The notes: a model not told the origin generated them from the sequence alone. Shown: positions 1 through 11,700, numbered from the stretch's first letter. The stretch: 64,000 nucleotides of DNA from Leishmania infantum JPCM5 (GCF_000002875.2 NC_009408.2:162501-226500); one strand, 5' to 3'. A program made the numbers and translations.

Positions 1-2
1 CG

Positions 3-1247
3 TCGAGTCAGTACCTGCCGTACCTGATGGCGAAGCAGGCGTGGCGCATGCAGCGCGGTGCCGGACTGTCGCCGCCGGGCAACGACACGCCGGTGTTCCC
101 GGTGGTGGACGTGGCGCTGGACAACGAGGACGGCTGCGCGCCGGCCACTTACATTACGGAGGCAGAGGAATCAGCGAGGTACCACGAGTTCCGCGACGAT
201 GATGACCTGAACGATAAGGTAATGGACAAAATTCGGAGCTACCAGGGAGTCAAGCCGTTCACGAATATCAACTCGAAGTTCTCGAACAACGCGGTCGGCG
301 AAACGCTCCGCAACTTCCTGGAGGAGCTCTTTCCGACCCCCATGCTGCTGGAACAACACTGGCGCAGCGCACCGAAGGCGGAGGGCGGCACGGACGAGCT
401 GCGGGTATCGCGGAGGATTGATGGGGAGAGCGGTGCGCGTGACCTGCAGTTTGCGCATGTGGACGTCAACTTCAAGCGCCTGATGCACCTGCCGCTGATC
501 CTTGTGAGCAACGACGAGGAGGGCTTCTGCCCGCTGCTGCGCAGCTTGCGGCACGCGTTGCCGAACTTCCGCGGGCGGCGCGTGGTGCAGGTGCTGGTGC
601 CGCCGGCGGACGGCGTGTCGCTGCGCGCGGCGCGTGCGGACCGGCGACACGCCTACCGCGACTTCCTGCCGGTGGCGCGCTGCAGCCTGCCGGCTGACCG
701 GCTTCGCCGCGTGACGCTGCCGGCGGACAGCGACGTGGCGGACGTGGTGGTGGCGGGGCTGCGGCTGGCGCGCGAGGACGTGGAGGTGGAGCGGTGGGAG
801 GCGCCGGCGCTGGTGGAGCTGCGCGGGCGGCGCGTGGCGCTGCGCGCGGTGCAGGCGCTGGTGATCGACGCGCGCACGCTGCACACCGGTGCACGCGGCT
901 TCACGGAGCTGCCGCTCGCGCTGGCCGTGCCGGCCGAGCTGCTGGCGCACGAAGACTTCGCGGAGCACCTGCTGGACACCGCCGCGCAGTCGCTGGTGCG
1001 GCCGCCCACGGCAGCCGAGGCGGCCACGGTCGCCGCGGTGGTGCCGATGGAGGAGGACGGCAGGCGTAAGGAGGCCGCCTCTGCCGAAGACTTCGCTGCG
1101 AGCGTGCTGGTGCTGTCGGAGGCAGATGCGGAGGTGCGTCACACGCACTGGGCCCACGGCGCCTCCGAGCACGACCTGCTGAGCGGGATGCCGCTGCCGT
1201 ACGACAAGATGGAGGACATGGAGGAGATGGTGCAGTGGGGCTTCTGA
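3..1247 (+). CDS. Unrecognised protein, 5'-truncated by the window edge
   Basis: The reading frame is already open at base 3, ahead of the first ATG at 27, so the true start probably lies outside the window. At least 414 codons are visible. The N-terminal third contains an ordinary globular stretch with asparagine-rich and aromatic segments (KPFTNINSKF, FLEELFPTPMLLEQHW). The rest is Arg/Ala/Val-rich with extreme third-position GC. It ends in an acidic, Met-rich tail (DKMEDMEEMVQWGF). I see no catalytic motif, membrane span or repeat. The antisense frame is also open over much of this stretch, which is a by-product of the GC-rich codon use. Function is unknown; it may be a kinetoplastid-specific protein. 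Coding status is well supported by codon use and by the pyrimidine-rich non-coding DNA that follows the stop. Confidence 0.7.
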   Translation, partial: SSQYLPYLMAKQAWRMQRGAGLSPPGNDTPVFPVVDVALDNEDGCAPATYITEAEESARYHEFRDDDDLNDKVMDKIRSYQGVKPFTNINSKFSNNAVGETLRNFLEELFPTPMLLEQHWRSAPKAEGGTDELRVSRRIDGESGARDLQFAHVDVNFKRLMHLPLILVSNDEEGFCPLLRSLRHALPNFRGRRVVQVLVPPADGVSLRAARADRRHAYRDFLPVARCSLPADRLRRVTLPADSDVADVVVAGLRLAREDVEVERWEAPALVELRGRRVALRAVQALVIDARTLHTGARGFTELPLALAVPAELLAHEDFAEHLLDTAAQSLVRPPTAAEAATVAAVVPMEEDGRRKEAASAEDFAASVLVLSEADAEVRHTHWAHGASEHDLLSGMPLPYDKMEDMEEMVQWGF

Positions 1248-2090
1248 GTGCTGCTGCTGCTGCTGCCATGCGGGTGATGTAGCCTCAACACGCCTCCTGT
1301 GCAAGCATGCATTTTCGCTGGTGAACTGTAATCTAGGCCTTCGCTTTTTCTTTTTTTGTGTGTGTGTTGCTGCTCTGCTTGAGTGCGCGGTGCCGCAGGG
1401 AGCTGAACCCATTGGGGAGCGCAGGTGAGACGAGGACGTGATACGTGCTGTGGGCCACGGCGCGCTTTCCGTGTCTGTGCTGCTGCTCTCCTCGTCCTCC
1501 AGTGCACCGCTGAGGCGCTCTGGTGGCCCTTTCTTCTTGTAGAGACTTGGGTCTGCCAGCGGGCCATCGGAGGGAAAGGGGGGCGGTTCTTGCCCGCCAC
1601 GGCGGCACGAGCATTCTCGTTCAGAGGCCGACAGGCTGGCGTGATGCACACTTATTCCGTGATGCGGTCGGTCGGGGACGGTGAGGCGCGCAGGCTGTGT
1701 CGTTATACACACTCTTAATCTCACCTGCATAGCCTTCGCTCTTTCTTCATGTGCCTGCGTGGGTGTGTTTATATAGAAAGATGCGCAGCTCTTCGCTGAG
1801 GCGATGGGCGTACGCCGTCAAGGGGTGCAGGAATAGCCGAGGTGTGTCTGAGGGGGAAGTGGGCTAAACGGCGTGTTGCTCTTCGGAGTTACCCACGAGA
1901 GTCCAGCGGATGAGCAGATCTCTGAAGTCAGGCTTCTTGGCGACTGCCCTCTAGAGCCTCCTCGATCTCCTCTCCTCTGCGCTCTCTCGCTGGGGTGTTT
2001 TGTCGTGTACTGATGTCTCGTGCGCGCCTCGCGCTCTTTTTCTGCTATCCTCCCTTCTCTGCGTGTTCCTCTCTCTATCCTCCCTTTTCT
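1248..2090 (+). other. Intergenic: 3' UTR and pyrimidine-rich spacer
   Basis: A CTG-trinucleotide run follows the stop codon directly. The stretch continues with T-rich and TG-rich tracts (for example a T run then TG repeats at about 1350-1365) and a TC-rich block near 1960-2090. No protein-like frame is visible on either strand. Confidence 0.6.
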
Positions 2091-2099
2091 TGAGCGTGC

Positions 2100-4200
2100 A
2101 TGGCCGCCCCCCTCCCCCACTTCCCTAATAATATGGAGGTGAGGCACATCGAAGTGGCGTGCCCTGAAGACGTGGTGGGGGTGTTGTGGGGGTGGGCACT
2201 CCTGAGGACTCGTCGGGAGACGGCCTGCTCGAGGAGCTTTTCCCTGAGGGGCGGCACCATCGCCAACAAGGCGCGGGCGCACGGAACCGCCAGCAGAACG
2301 GCACGCTACCGGTGGGGGTACTGTACCTCTTGCGCCGCAGTTTGGAGGGGGCGGTGATCTACATGCAGGCAAGACCTCCCACCTGGAATTCGACACACTC
2401 TCTCGTCGCTGCCTCCCGCACCATGCGACGCTTCGCTGCGATGCAATATGCCGTGTTCGGCGGCGCGAACGGGCTGGTGCTCTCCGCCAGTAGGCCAGCA
2501 GGCCGTGGGTGCGCTGTACCTTCCACATGCTCTGTGGTCGCATCGGATCGCGGGAGTCTTGGAGGAGGCGTCGGACAGCATGCCCGCTGTCTTGACCGCG
2601 TGCGATTATGCACCCTTAGCCAGCGTACCGTAGGCGCCACGTCGCAAGCTCCGCGCGGTGGGGCCGGGCTTATCAGTCTTTCGCAGCGCATGCGCGCGAC
2701 AGCAGTAATACAGCGAGTATTGTGGCCTACACGTGACCGTCCACTACTTTGCACATCACCTGCCTGTACGGGTAGCAGATGGATCCACACTGGCCGCCCG
2801 CCTCCAGCCTTTGGCCTACACGAGGCATCCGCTTCACGATAGAACACCCTCGCCCCTCATAACCCCGAACAGGAAAAGGAGGGCGTAGAAAACGCTGGGC
2901 GGCCCGTGATGGCGCTGTCCCCCTGACCACGCGGAGCAGCAAGGGTGCTCGTATCAGTGGCCCGCACTCGTTGCTGTCAGCCTCGCACCGGTAACACGCC
3001 GTCGTGCGCACTCCACTTTTGCGCGAGCGACGACGCACGCAGCGCGTTGTTCTCACATCCCACGGAGGTCTGCAATCTGCTGCGTGCGCCGCCGCGGCAG
3101 GAGAACGCAACGCCGGCGCTGCCGTATGGTGTATGGCGGCCCGTGGCGTCCCGGAACAAGAACTCGTGACTCTCTCGAGACACAAGCAAGCCTCACTGGT
3201 CAGTGCCAGCACCGCCCTCTACGCCGAGACAAATTTGGCGTGAACACCTCGTCGGTGAAGAACCTCGGCGTGGAGCCGGCTGAGGTGCTGTGCGAGATCC
3301 AGCGCCTGCAGGGCTCACGCGATGCGCCGGTTCTGCCCCCGCTTTCCGAATGGCTCCCTTGACCTCTAGAGCACTGCCTCACTGGATGGCGATGCTGTGG
3401 AGGTGATGCGAGCGAGTCCGCCCGAGGCGCGGGACTTCCTGCATCGGGCGCAGAGGCACTTTGACCGTCTCCGGGCGTCGAGGATAGGGAAAAAGCGCCG
3501 CCTGCCGGTGGCCGACGCCGCGCCGGCGTTCGCAGTCGAGAAGGGTCGGGCCGCGCCTCCCTAATACTGACGACATGATGGAGAAGGGCTTTCCCCGGTG
3601 GAGAGGGTGCGCAGCGTAAAGTTTTTTTTTGGTCGCTCGAGAGATGAAAGGGCGCCGCTGCCCGACCACGGATCCACACCTTAATGCGTTCTGGCAAAGA
3701 GCAAGAGATACCGTGGGTGGCATGTCCGTCTTGCTTGGCGCGGCGGCAAGAGCCACACAACAGGAAGTGGGCGCTTCGAGTCGATTTTGGAGGCTTCTCA
3801 CGCTGCAATCCCGATTTCGGGTACGATTCGCAGCAAGCTCGTGCTCATGTCCACAAGCGGCGAGTGCTTCAGGTGGCGCACCCCACCGGCCGGTGCGTTC
3901 TGGTGCGCTACCGTAGGCCAGTGTCTGACCTGGTCAATTGTGGGCAGCGCCACTCTCTCTGACGGTGACGCACATGAGTGCCAATATATTGTTCTGCGCA
4001 GAAGAGGTTCAGGAGGGTGGGTTTGTGTCAGCGGTGCGTCGCATCGTTGATCGGATGCGCGCAGCGAACCCCCTCTCACGTCCCCAGAGCGCGAGCTGAT
4101 CGCGCACATGGAGGACGAGTCGTCGTTGGCTTTGGCTGCCGTGCCGCATACATTTTTTCGGCAGTGCAGTGCATCTTGAAGGGAAGGGATAGATCGGTGC
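2100..4200 (+). pseudogene. Decayed protein-coding sequence of unknown origin, possibly retroelement-derived
   Basis: Base composition changes from pyrimidine-rich spacer to mixed, coding-like sequence, but no frame stays open for long. Protein-like segments appear on the + strand in shifting frames. One runs from about 3240 to 3362 (includes SSVKNLGVEPAEVLCEIQRL). Another lies near 3800-3960 (GECFRWRTPPAGAFW). A third near 4017-4165 passes from FVSAVRRIVDRMRAANPLS in one frame to ELIAHMEDESSLALAAV in a second frame, with a frame change between them. Such chains are what an old gene or transposon looks like after frameshifts accumulate. I cannot assign the family. A tyrosine-recombinase retroelement (TATE/VIPER type) is a guess, prompted by the clearer fossil at 48.7 kb. 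Confidence 0.4.
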
Positions 4201-4710
4201 ACAGGCCACGGCCAAGAATGTTGCAAATACGGCACCGTGGCCCAGCGAAAGCCAAGAGCACGCCATCGGCTTGTTTGCGTCGATCCTGTATCCCTTTACG
4301 CTCTTCATGCTGCACACCACCCTCCTTTACCCCTCGCGTGGGCGAGAAAGAAACAGAGAACCCAAGCTGCATGCGTGAGCAGCGGAGATCAACGGGTCCG
4401 GTATACCGGCTCTTTGTGGTAAGACGAGAAGAGCCATCCAGTGAAACGCTGGCGGAGGTGCAATCCAGCCACCACCCGCTTGCTGTCAGTGTCTGTGCCC
4501 CCTCCATAATGCCGCTTTCTCTCTCCCCCCCGTCCTCTCATGCTGCGCGCTTTCTCACAGCTGGGCTGCGCGCTATAGGCGGTGGATGTCCACCCATCGT
4601 ACACGTTACAAGCGACTGACGGTTCTTGTTCGCAGCATTATCACTCAGCGTGGCAGCATCCCCTTGTCGAGTGCATAGGCGATACACACGTACATGTGTA
4701 GCTGGTTTCG
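4201..4710 (+). other. Intergenic: presumed 5' flank of the TcdA-like gene
   Basis: Mixed-composition spacer. A pyrimidine-rich block near 4500-4555 (rich in TCTC and CCCCCC) is followed by AG dinucleotides, which would suit trans-splicing of the gene starting at 4711. No gene is seen. Confidence 0.45.
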
Positions 4711-5539
4711 ATGCTCAACTCGGCCCTCTACGAGCGCACGCAAATCCTGATTGGAGATGACGGAATTCGGTCGCTGCAGAACACGAATATCTTCCTCGCT
4801 GGCACAGGTGGCGTTGGCGGTCACTGCGCCGAGGCTCTTGTGCGGGCCGGCGTTGGCAGCATCACCATTGTCGATTACGATGTTGTGACTTCGTCAAACA
4901 AGAACAGGCAACTGATCGCCCTTGATAGCACGATCGGCAAGAGCAAGGTGGAGGAGCTTGCGCGGCGCCTGCGGGACATCAACCGGCACTGCAACATCGT
5001 CGTCCTTGACGCCTTCATCACAGCCGAAGACGTTGAGGAGGTGCTCTCGCGCCAGCGGTACGACTTCGTGGTGGATTGCATTGACAGCGTGACTTGCAAG
5101 GTGGCTCTTCTCGCTGCCGCAGTGAAGCTGAAAATACGCGCCTACTCCTCCTGCGGCGCGGGCGGCCGGCTCGATCCGTCGCTCGTCTCCATCGGCGACC
5201 TGTTCTCGACGGAGAATGACGGACTCGCGCGCGCGTCGCGCAGCATTGCGCAAGCACGGCGTTGGGCCCGGTGACATTACCGTCGTGCACAGCTCGGAGA
5301 AGGGTATACCGCCACTGGAGCCACAGCGGCAGGAAGCCGGTGGCCGTGATCGATCCATGAACGGGACGATTAGCTACATGCCACCTCTCTTTGGACTCAT
5401 GCTAGCGTCGGCGGTACTGCGGTGCGCGGTCGACCCGGCGGCACACGACGCCGAGGTGGAGCGACGACAGAAGCGTGAGCGCAAGGAGCAAAAACGGGCG
5501 CTCAAGAAGCGCCGCAAAGAGACGCCACCCACGACGTAG
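4711..5539 (+). CDS. TcdA/YgdL-family tRNA threonylcarbamoyladenosine dehydratase, interrupted by a frameshift
   Basis: E1-like (ThiF-fold) enzyme of the family that cyclises t6A to ct6A at position 37 of tRNAs in an ATP-dependent reaction; yeast homologues are mitochondrial outer-membrane proteins. The ATG at 4711 opens a frame with the nucleotide-binding glycine motif (GTGGVGG), the DYDVV...SNKNRQ segment typical of E1 enzymes, and DFVVDCIDSV. This frame stops at 5274. The frame shifted by +1, open to 5539, carries the family's expected C-terminal part: ALRKHGVG, VVHSSEK, the NGTISYMPPLFG motif and a basic tail. The switch must fall near 5230-5250 in a GC-dinucleotide run (LAR in one frame, AALRK in the other). 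Joined length would be about 276 residues, normal for the family. Either the gene is broken in this strain or one base is wrong in the assembly. The name has nothing to do with the clostridial toxin of the same symbol. Confidence 0.8.
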
Positions 5540-6276
5540 CCGGAAGGGGCGGTGAGTGTGCGGATGACGGTATTTCCGCCGCTGTGCCGACATGGTCGGT
5601 GGGTAGGAGGGGCGGGGGCAGGGCAGATGTCGCCGCTGATGGGATTGTCTGTGTTTGGGGATTTAGTTTTTATTGCCTTTTTCGGCTCACTTTTGAGCGG
5701 GCCTGCACGCGCGGGGCTAATGAAACAAAGTCGCATAAGAATTCGTGCGTGCATGGCCGAGGCATGTCTGCGGACACAGACGCGCCCTCCAGTGTCGGAG
5801 GCGCAAGAGCATGGGCTATGCTGTGCTTGACGTACTGTAACATATATATGCATACAGACTTTCGTACGCAAACAAAAACGAGATGCAGAAAAATGGGGCA
5901 CCGTTGAGGGGGGATCAGTCCACGGATCGCTTCGACTTTATTCCGCTTGCCTTTTACAACGACGACGCCAACCCTCCCCATCCCCCCCTCTCCACCGTCA
6001 GCGCAGGCAACCCGGCAGCTTCCTCGCTGGTGTGCCTCCATGGAATCTCACGCGGAGATACCTTCACGGCGTTGCGGTCTCGTCGTCCCCCCTCCCTCCT
6101 CGACAACGCTTGCATTGCAGGCTGTGCACGTGCCCACGTCGATATGGATGCAAGCTTCGACTTCGGCCTTACTTTTTTTTTGGTTTGCCCTTCTGCTCTC
6201 GCACGGCACCACTCCTTCTCGCTCTCCCTCCCTGCACGTGTCCAGTGTGTGTGTGTGTGTGTCAAGAGCGTTCACC
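5540..6276 (+). other. Intergenic: 3' UTR, then pyrimidine-rich 5' flank
   Basis: AT-richer sequence (including ATATATAT near 5842-5850) follows the TcdA-like gene. From about 5965 the + strand becomes C/T-rich up to the presumed splice acceptor. A TG microsatellite lies at about 6246-6262. No gene is seen. Confidence 0.6.
6244..6245 (+). promoter_or_regulatory. Candidate spliced-leader acceptor AG for the gene at 6277
   Basis: The polypyrimidine stretch at about 6205-6243 ends in an AG. The first ATG after it is the one at 6277. This supports 6277 as the start although the frame is open further upstream. Confidence 0.45.
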
Positions 6277-7542
6277 ATGGGGGGTGAAGGTCGTCACCGT
6301 CTCTCTCCCGGCGACACGCGCAGTCGCGGCCAACGCGAGGCAGATCTCTTCGCCCATCGTCAGCCTTCCTCCGGCACGGGAGAGCACAGCGTGTGGTGTG
6401 ACCTCATCCTCGTGGAAGCGGGCTTCCGCCCGCTAGAGGCGAGGAATGTAGTGCTGGTGATCACCCGCAGCAAAGTCCTCCTCCGTGTGGTGGCGACAGG
6501 GTTCGCGTTGACAATTCACCTGCAGGACATCGTTCAAGTGCGTCACGTCGTGCCGGCTCGCGCTGTTGAGTTGCATGTGGAGGTGCCATTGGCGGCATCG
6601 CCGGAGGAACACAACCACCCCGGGCCGGAGAAGTGGTGTACGGTGGCAAAGAACCGTCTTTACCGCGTTTATCCAAAGGAATGCGGTCGTTACAGTACCA
6701 GCGCGTGCGCGCGGCTGTTCCAGCTCATCACCTCCCTCCTCCCGGCGCATGTGCAGCAGGCGTCGGAGGAGAGCGACCTGGACGATGCCGTTGCTTGGTA
6801 CGAGCGGGTAGATGCGTGCTCGATGCTGCCATATCATCTGTCTGAGGAGGTGGGGCTGCGTGAGCTGGATAGCATATCTTACTCGCTGCCTCACCTCTCT
6901 TCCTCTGCGAGCGTGACGAGGTTGGCGGCCTTCCACGCGGAAGCTCGGCAGCACCCGCCGACCCGGCGACAAGCACGATCTGCGCTCTCCCTCGGAAGCT
7001 CCTGTAGAGGTTTCCGGGCACCTTCAGACTTTTTTGATGACGCAGACATGGCCATGGCGCCCCACTTGCGTCAAATCTACGTAGTGCCGTCGCCGAGCTT
7101 CTGGCGACTCCCCAAGGCGTCGTCGCCATCGACGCCATCGCATCTTCTCTCGCATGAGAGATGGACCCCACTTCGCCTGCGCCACGACGTCTCTGCTGAG
7201 GCGGCCTCCCAATCTGCATCCTCCTCGACTTCAACAATGCAGCGGCAGCACACCTTAAGACGCACACCGGAGTCGCCCGGCACATTTTTCGCTACGACCG
7301 CTCCTGCGTCGAGACATCAGTTGCATCAAAGTGAAAAAAGAAATCAGCAGTCCGCGCACAGCTCGCCGGCCGTGGGCGTCGGCATGAGCAGGCGAGAGCC
7401 GTCGCTCACGGCAGGCATGCGCGGCCTGCGCCCCCTCACCGCACGAGCCCCGCCATTTCTATCGTACTCGTCGGCACGGTTCTCTTGGCGTGGCGCTCAG
7501 CGGCCTGCGAACCTCGAGTACGGCCCCACCACATCCGGTTGA
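6277..7542 (+). CDS. Unrecognised 421-aa protein, possibly with an N-terminal PH-like fold
   Basis: The ATG at 6277 is chosen because the upstream in-frame stretch is low-complexity pyrimidine-rich sequence and a likely trans-splice acceptor lies at 6244-6245. Residues about 25-150 alternate hydrophobic strands (VVLVITRSKVLLRVV, FALTIHLQDIVQVRHVV, VELHVEVPL) and end in a helix-like stretch (ACARLFQLITSLLP). This pattern resembles PH-domain-like modules in kinetoplastid cytoskeletal proteins, but that is inference from the strand pattern only. The C-terminal half (from about residue 200) is Ser/Pro/Arg-rich and probably disordered. No catalytic motif is visible. Confidence 0.65.
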   Translation: MGGEGRHRLSPGDTRSRGQREADLFAHRQPSSGTGEHSVWCDLILVEAGFRPLEARNVVLVITRSKVLLRVVATGFALTIHLQDIVQVRHVVPARAVELHVEVPLAASPEEHNHPGPEKWCTVAKNRLYRVYPKECGRYSTSACARLFQLITSLLPAHVQQASEESDLDDAVAWYERVDACSMLPYHLSEEVGLRELDSISYSLPHLSSSASVTRLAAFHAEARQHPPTRRQARSALSLGSSCRGFRAPSDFFDDADMAMAPHLRQIYVVPSPSFWRLPKASSPSTPSHLLSHERWTPLRLRHDVSAEAASQSASSSTSTMQRQHTLRRTPESPGTFFATTAPASRHQLHQSEKRNQQSAHSSPAVGVGMSRREPSLTAGMRGLRPLTARAPPFLSYSSARFSWRGAQRPANLEYGPTTSG

Positions 7543-8670
7543 AAGAATCAGGGGTCAGGCAGCACCACACCAGCCTCGGCCAGCCGTCCGCGCCTCCGCC
7601 GTGCTTGGCACGCTGGTGCTGATGGAGAGTGCAAGAAAGAGAAAGGGGGAGTGGGTCGCATGAGGCAGCGGCAGCGAGCCCTGTAAGCCTGGTATTGGGG
7701 GAGCGTTGAAAGCACGGTCGAAGCAATCTGGCACTGTGAGCGCTCCCTCTCGTCTAGGCATCGCACCATCTGTCGCGCATATATCGATAGTTTAGGCTCA
7801 TCTCGTTCTCTCATCTTGGCGCTTAGGCTCAAGCAGAACACGGGCGCATACGGCCCATATTGTGGCGTGCACCACTATCCCTTCCTACCTCCTTCCCCTG
7901 TGCGGGGATGGATCGCGATGGTCGCCGTCTTTTGCTTCGCATCGGTGCACCTTTTTTTTTCGTCGTCGTCGCATATACCTTCTGACGTAGAGTGCACACA
8001 CACACACACACACAAGGAGCGGAAATGTCCAAGGAAAAGGTCGTACGCCACACCTTGTCTCCTGCTTCCGCGCCCACCTTAATGTGCGGCAGCGAAAGGC
8101 GTCACTTGATGGTCTCTCAGCCGTCTTCTCACCCCTCGCACAAGCGCCTCCATCGAGAGCCCCGATGACTTAGCGAGAGAAGTCTGCTGTGCGAAAGAGG
8201 GGGCAGGAAAGGGTGTGCCTCGTGCCTGCCTGCATCCACCCCTCGCCCCCTCCCCCGCTCTATGATGTTTGGCTTTGCCGCCTGACTTTCTTCTTCGCCG
8301 ATCCCCACCTCTTCACCTCATCCCCCTTTCCCTGGGTCTTGCATCCGCGCACACGCCAAAACGCACACGCGCACATGCACCTACACGCAGTAGGTTTTTC
8401 GTATAGTCGTTTGACTGCTACCTCCATCGCCCCCTCCCTCCGCCCCGCTTGCTTCCGCTCCGTGCCTTGCGTGTCTGCTGATCGCTCACGCGCTCGCGCT
8501 TTCTCGCTCTTTGTTCACGTCATCTATTTATCTTTCTATCATTCCGTTTCCCCCCGGCCGTCCTCCTCTCCCTCTTTCCCCGCGCACGCGTCTCACGTGG
8601 CGTGTGAGTGCCCACCTCCCCCGCACACGCGCACACACACACGCCCTAAGGCCACGGCAATCCTATTACA

Positions 8671-8731
8671 TATATATATATATACGTGCACACGCACGCA
8701 CAAGGCACTGGATATACATATATATATATAT
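8671..8731. repeat. Paired TA-dinucleotide microsatellites
   Basis: Two alternating T-A tracts (about 8671-8684 and 8712-8731) are separated by a CA/CG-rich spacer, inside the long pyrimidine-rich interval. Confidence 0.8.
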
Positions 8732-11700
8732 CTTCCGCTCCTCCGCGCTGTTGTTTGTTGTCAGGTATTCTTTGACCACCGCCGCTGCCGCCCGCTCTCG
8801 CACTCGACTGTCGCTATTTCTTTTTTCTTGTTCTCTATTTGCCGGCTCTCCCTCCTTCCATCCCTCCCCTCCCCCAACCCGTCCAGGTGCGGCGGCGACA
8901 GCAGCAGCAACAGCGCTCCTCTCCCCACTTCCCCCCTTCGCCTCCGTCTCCGGTCCTTCTTCGCCCTTTCGCACCTACGAATACATTCATCGCTCGCGCT
9001 TCTCAATAAAGCCGCTTGGCGCTCTCTGTGCCTGTGTGTGTTCGTGCTCGCTGCCGTCCCTCTCCCTTACTGTTGCTCCCATCTTCTCTCACTTAAGCTC
9101 TGTAAGAGAGGCAGGGCCCGCCACACACACAGGCACACGTACATACTCACCGTTCAGGCCTGCATAAGCAAAAAAGGGTGTCGTCGTATTGGCGACAGAC
9201 GGCGCGAAGGCGAGGTTGAAAGACGCAACAGGCAGCATTCGTTCTGCTTGTTGTGTCGCATTTCTAGTCTTTTGATACGTTTCTCTCGCTTTCTCTCTTT
9301 TGCCGGCCGCGAGCCATCGACGACGCGTACTAAAGCGAGTGCGAGCGTGTGCGACAACATAACCGCCCTCCCCACCCACCCACAGACACACACACACACA
9401 CACATACTACCCCACCCCACACTTTCACGCAAACTCAAACCTATTATCCGCAACTTCTCTTTTTCTGTGTTTTTTTTTCTTGTCGTTGCGACTTCTCCTC
9501 ACTTGCTCCCCTCCTCAAAGGCATCCTCGCCTTCGAGAACGCACAGCACGCGCCGCTTCATCTGTGAATGAAGGAGGACGGAGGGACTGTGCCTTCTCTT
9601 TCTCTGCGTGTCCGCGTAAAAGGGGTATCATCGTCGTCGAAGCAGAGGAGCGGCGAAACAGAGCGGGAACGAGAGCACCTCGAGCAGAGGCGCTTGTGCG
9701 CGGACAGAGAGACAGTACATACACGTGCGTGATCGGAGGTCTGGCCGCCTGGTGGTGATACGACGTTATTCGCATCTCTTTTTAGTCTGTGGGCAGCGCT
9801 TTTTCTCTCTTGTCTGCGCACGGCGACCGCGACGACAGGCGACGCTCCGCCGCATTTCGGCTCTTCCGATTTCTCTATTTTGAGCCGTCGACTTTGTTTT
9901 CGCTGTCGTGCGCTGCTGTAAAGAAACACAAACACAAGCCGTTGTAGCGAGCCCCCACCTACCCTGCCACGCTTTCTACACGAACGCGTCCGCCCGGCCT
10001 GCACCCACGCTCACACGCACTTCATTGATTTCGCTCTCTATCCCTCTCTCCCCTTACCTTTTTTTTCTTTTGAGCCCGCCGCCTATTTCTGTTATTCAAG
10101 CGTCTGTCTGCGTCCCGCCGTCTGCGTGTGTGTGCGTGTGTGTGCAAGCGTCTCTCTCTTTTCCGCTTTTCTCCGCCTCCCGGTCTACCTGACTAACACA
10201 AGCCCGCCTTATCCATGCGCAAGCGCGAGTGATCTGGTGCGTGCGTGTGTGTGTCTTTGTGTGGGTTTCTCCTGTGTAGGCGGCGTTGCTCATCTCTATC
10301 TATATATGTATGCTCGTCCTCTCGCTCCCGTGCCCACCTCCGTGAATTAGTCTCCTTACTGTGGCCTCATCGTGTTTCTGCGCTTCCTCCTTTGTTCGCC
10401 CTTTTGTTGTTGTTTCGGCGACCTCTTCAGCCTCCGCCCCTCCCACCCACTCCGCCCACCACTCGCACGAAAGGGGAACCTCGACACGTCGTCGTCGTTT
10501 TTCTTTGCTGTTTCCGTGACTGTGTGTGTGTGCATTCGTCATCGTTGTGGTTGCGCTTGTTCTTCTCGCAGTCCTCCTTCGACGTTGCTCTCAGCCCCAC
10601 CCACACACACACACTTCATTCAGGAGCACCATCACGACGACTATCACAACTATCACCACCCCTGAACGCGGCGGCTTCCCTCTTTTCTTATTTACCTTTG
10701 CATCTGGAGTTGCTTTTTTTTTGTATGGTTTTGCCTATTGCGTGCGTGTGTGTGTGTGTGCTTTTCGTTTTTTTTTTCGTTTCGCCTCAGCGCCAGCAAC
10801 ACGAAGGAGAGCGAGAGCGAGAGAGAGAGGGCGAGCGCAACACGACACGCCGAAGACGAAGAGAACTTACAGAAAGGGCGTATCTGCTACACAGCCTAAA
10901 GTGCGGATTTCAGTGTGGCAACAGCAAAGAGCTGCCGGCGCTCACACACGCATTCACACAGACAGGCAGACAGAAGTGGAAGAGAGCTGCAGAACAACGT
11001 GCGAAGGGGAAAACGGAAGAAAACACGAAGATTTACCTCCTCTCTCTCTGGCACTCCTACTCCGCTGTAGCGCCGCAACCCCTTCTGTGCGACGACTGCT
11101 TCAAGCGTTTTTTTTTTTGTAATTTTCTGTGGATGTTTTTTGGCGGCCTCTTCTAAGCTCTGTAGTCGCTGGAAGCAGGTGTGGTGACCGGGGATCACGC
11201 AAGCGCGGGGAAGAAGGAAATAGAACACGACATTGCCCTTTTCTTCGCTTTCGCACAGTATTTCTTGCGTGTACCCCCTTGATTAACTTTCGTGGGCTTC
11301 TCTGTGTGGCTGCGTGCTCAGGTAGTTGTCCCTCTCCCTTACCCTCCAACACACACACGCGCACACCTGCTGCTGATGCTGCTGCTGCTGCCCTCCCCCT
11401 TCATCTATATAGTCTAGTGTAGATCAGCTGATCTCCTACCCTCTCCTCTCGGCAGCCAGCCTCACACACGTGCAAAGTCACGCGTCGACGCCATTCCTTC
11501 TATCGTTGTGTGTGTATGTGTACTTGGCGTGCATCTGTTTAGGTATTTCTCTCCTTAGCTCCCTTATCTCGCATCTTTCTCGTGCGTTTTTGTTTGTTAA
11601 TCGCTCATCGCCCACCGCCATCCGAAACGCGCGCCCCTCCGTCTCCGTCTCCTTCCCGGTGGTTGGTTTGCCTGCTTTGCTGTGTGCGCTCGGCTTTGCC

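Noticed and set aside
171..1730. 519-codon open frame on the - strand
   Set aside because: It runs antisense to the first gene and into the spacer. The translation is Arg/Gln/His/Pro-rich, typical of an antisense shadow of GC-rich coding sequence.
8189..9571. 460-codon open frame on the + strand in the long spacer
   Set aside because: There is no ATG at its start, and the composition (Ser, Pro, His, Cys, Leu runs) follows directly from C/T-rich DNA with dinucleotide repeats.
10245..11156. 303-codon open frame on the + strand in the same spacer
   Set aside because: Low complexity with VCVCV repeats from TG microsatellites and no protein-like pattern.
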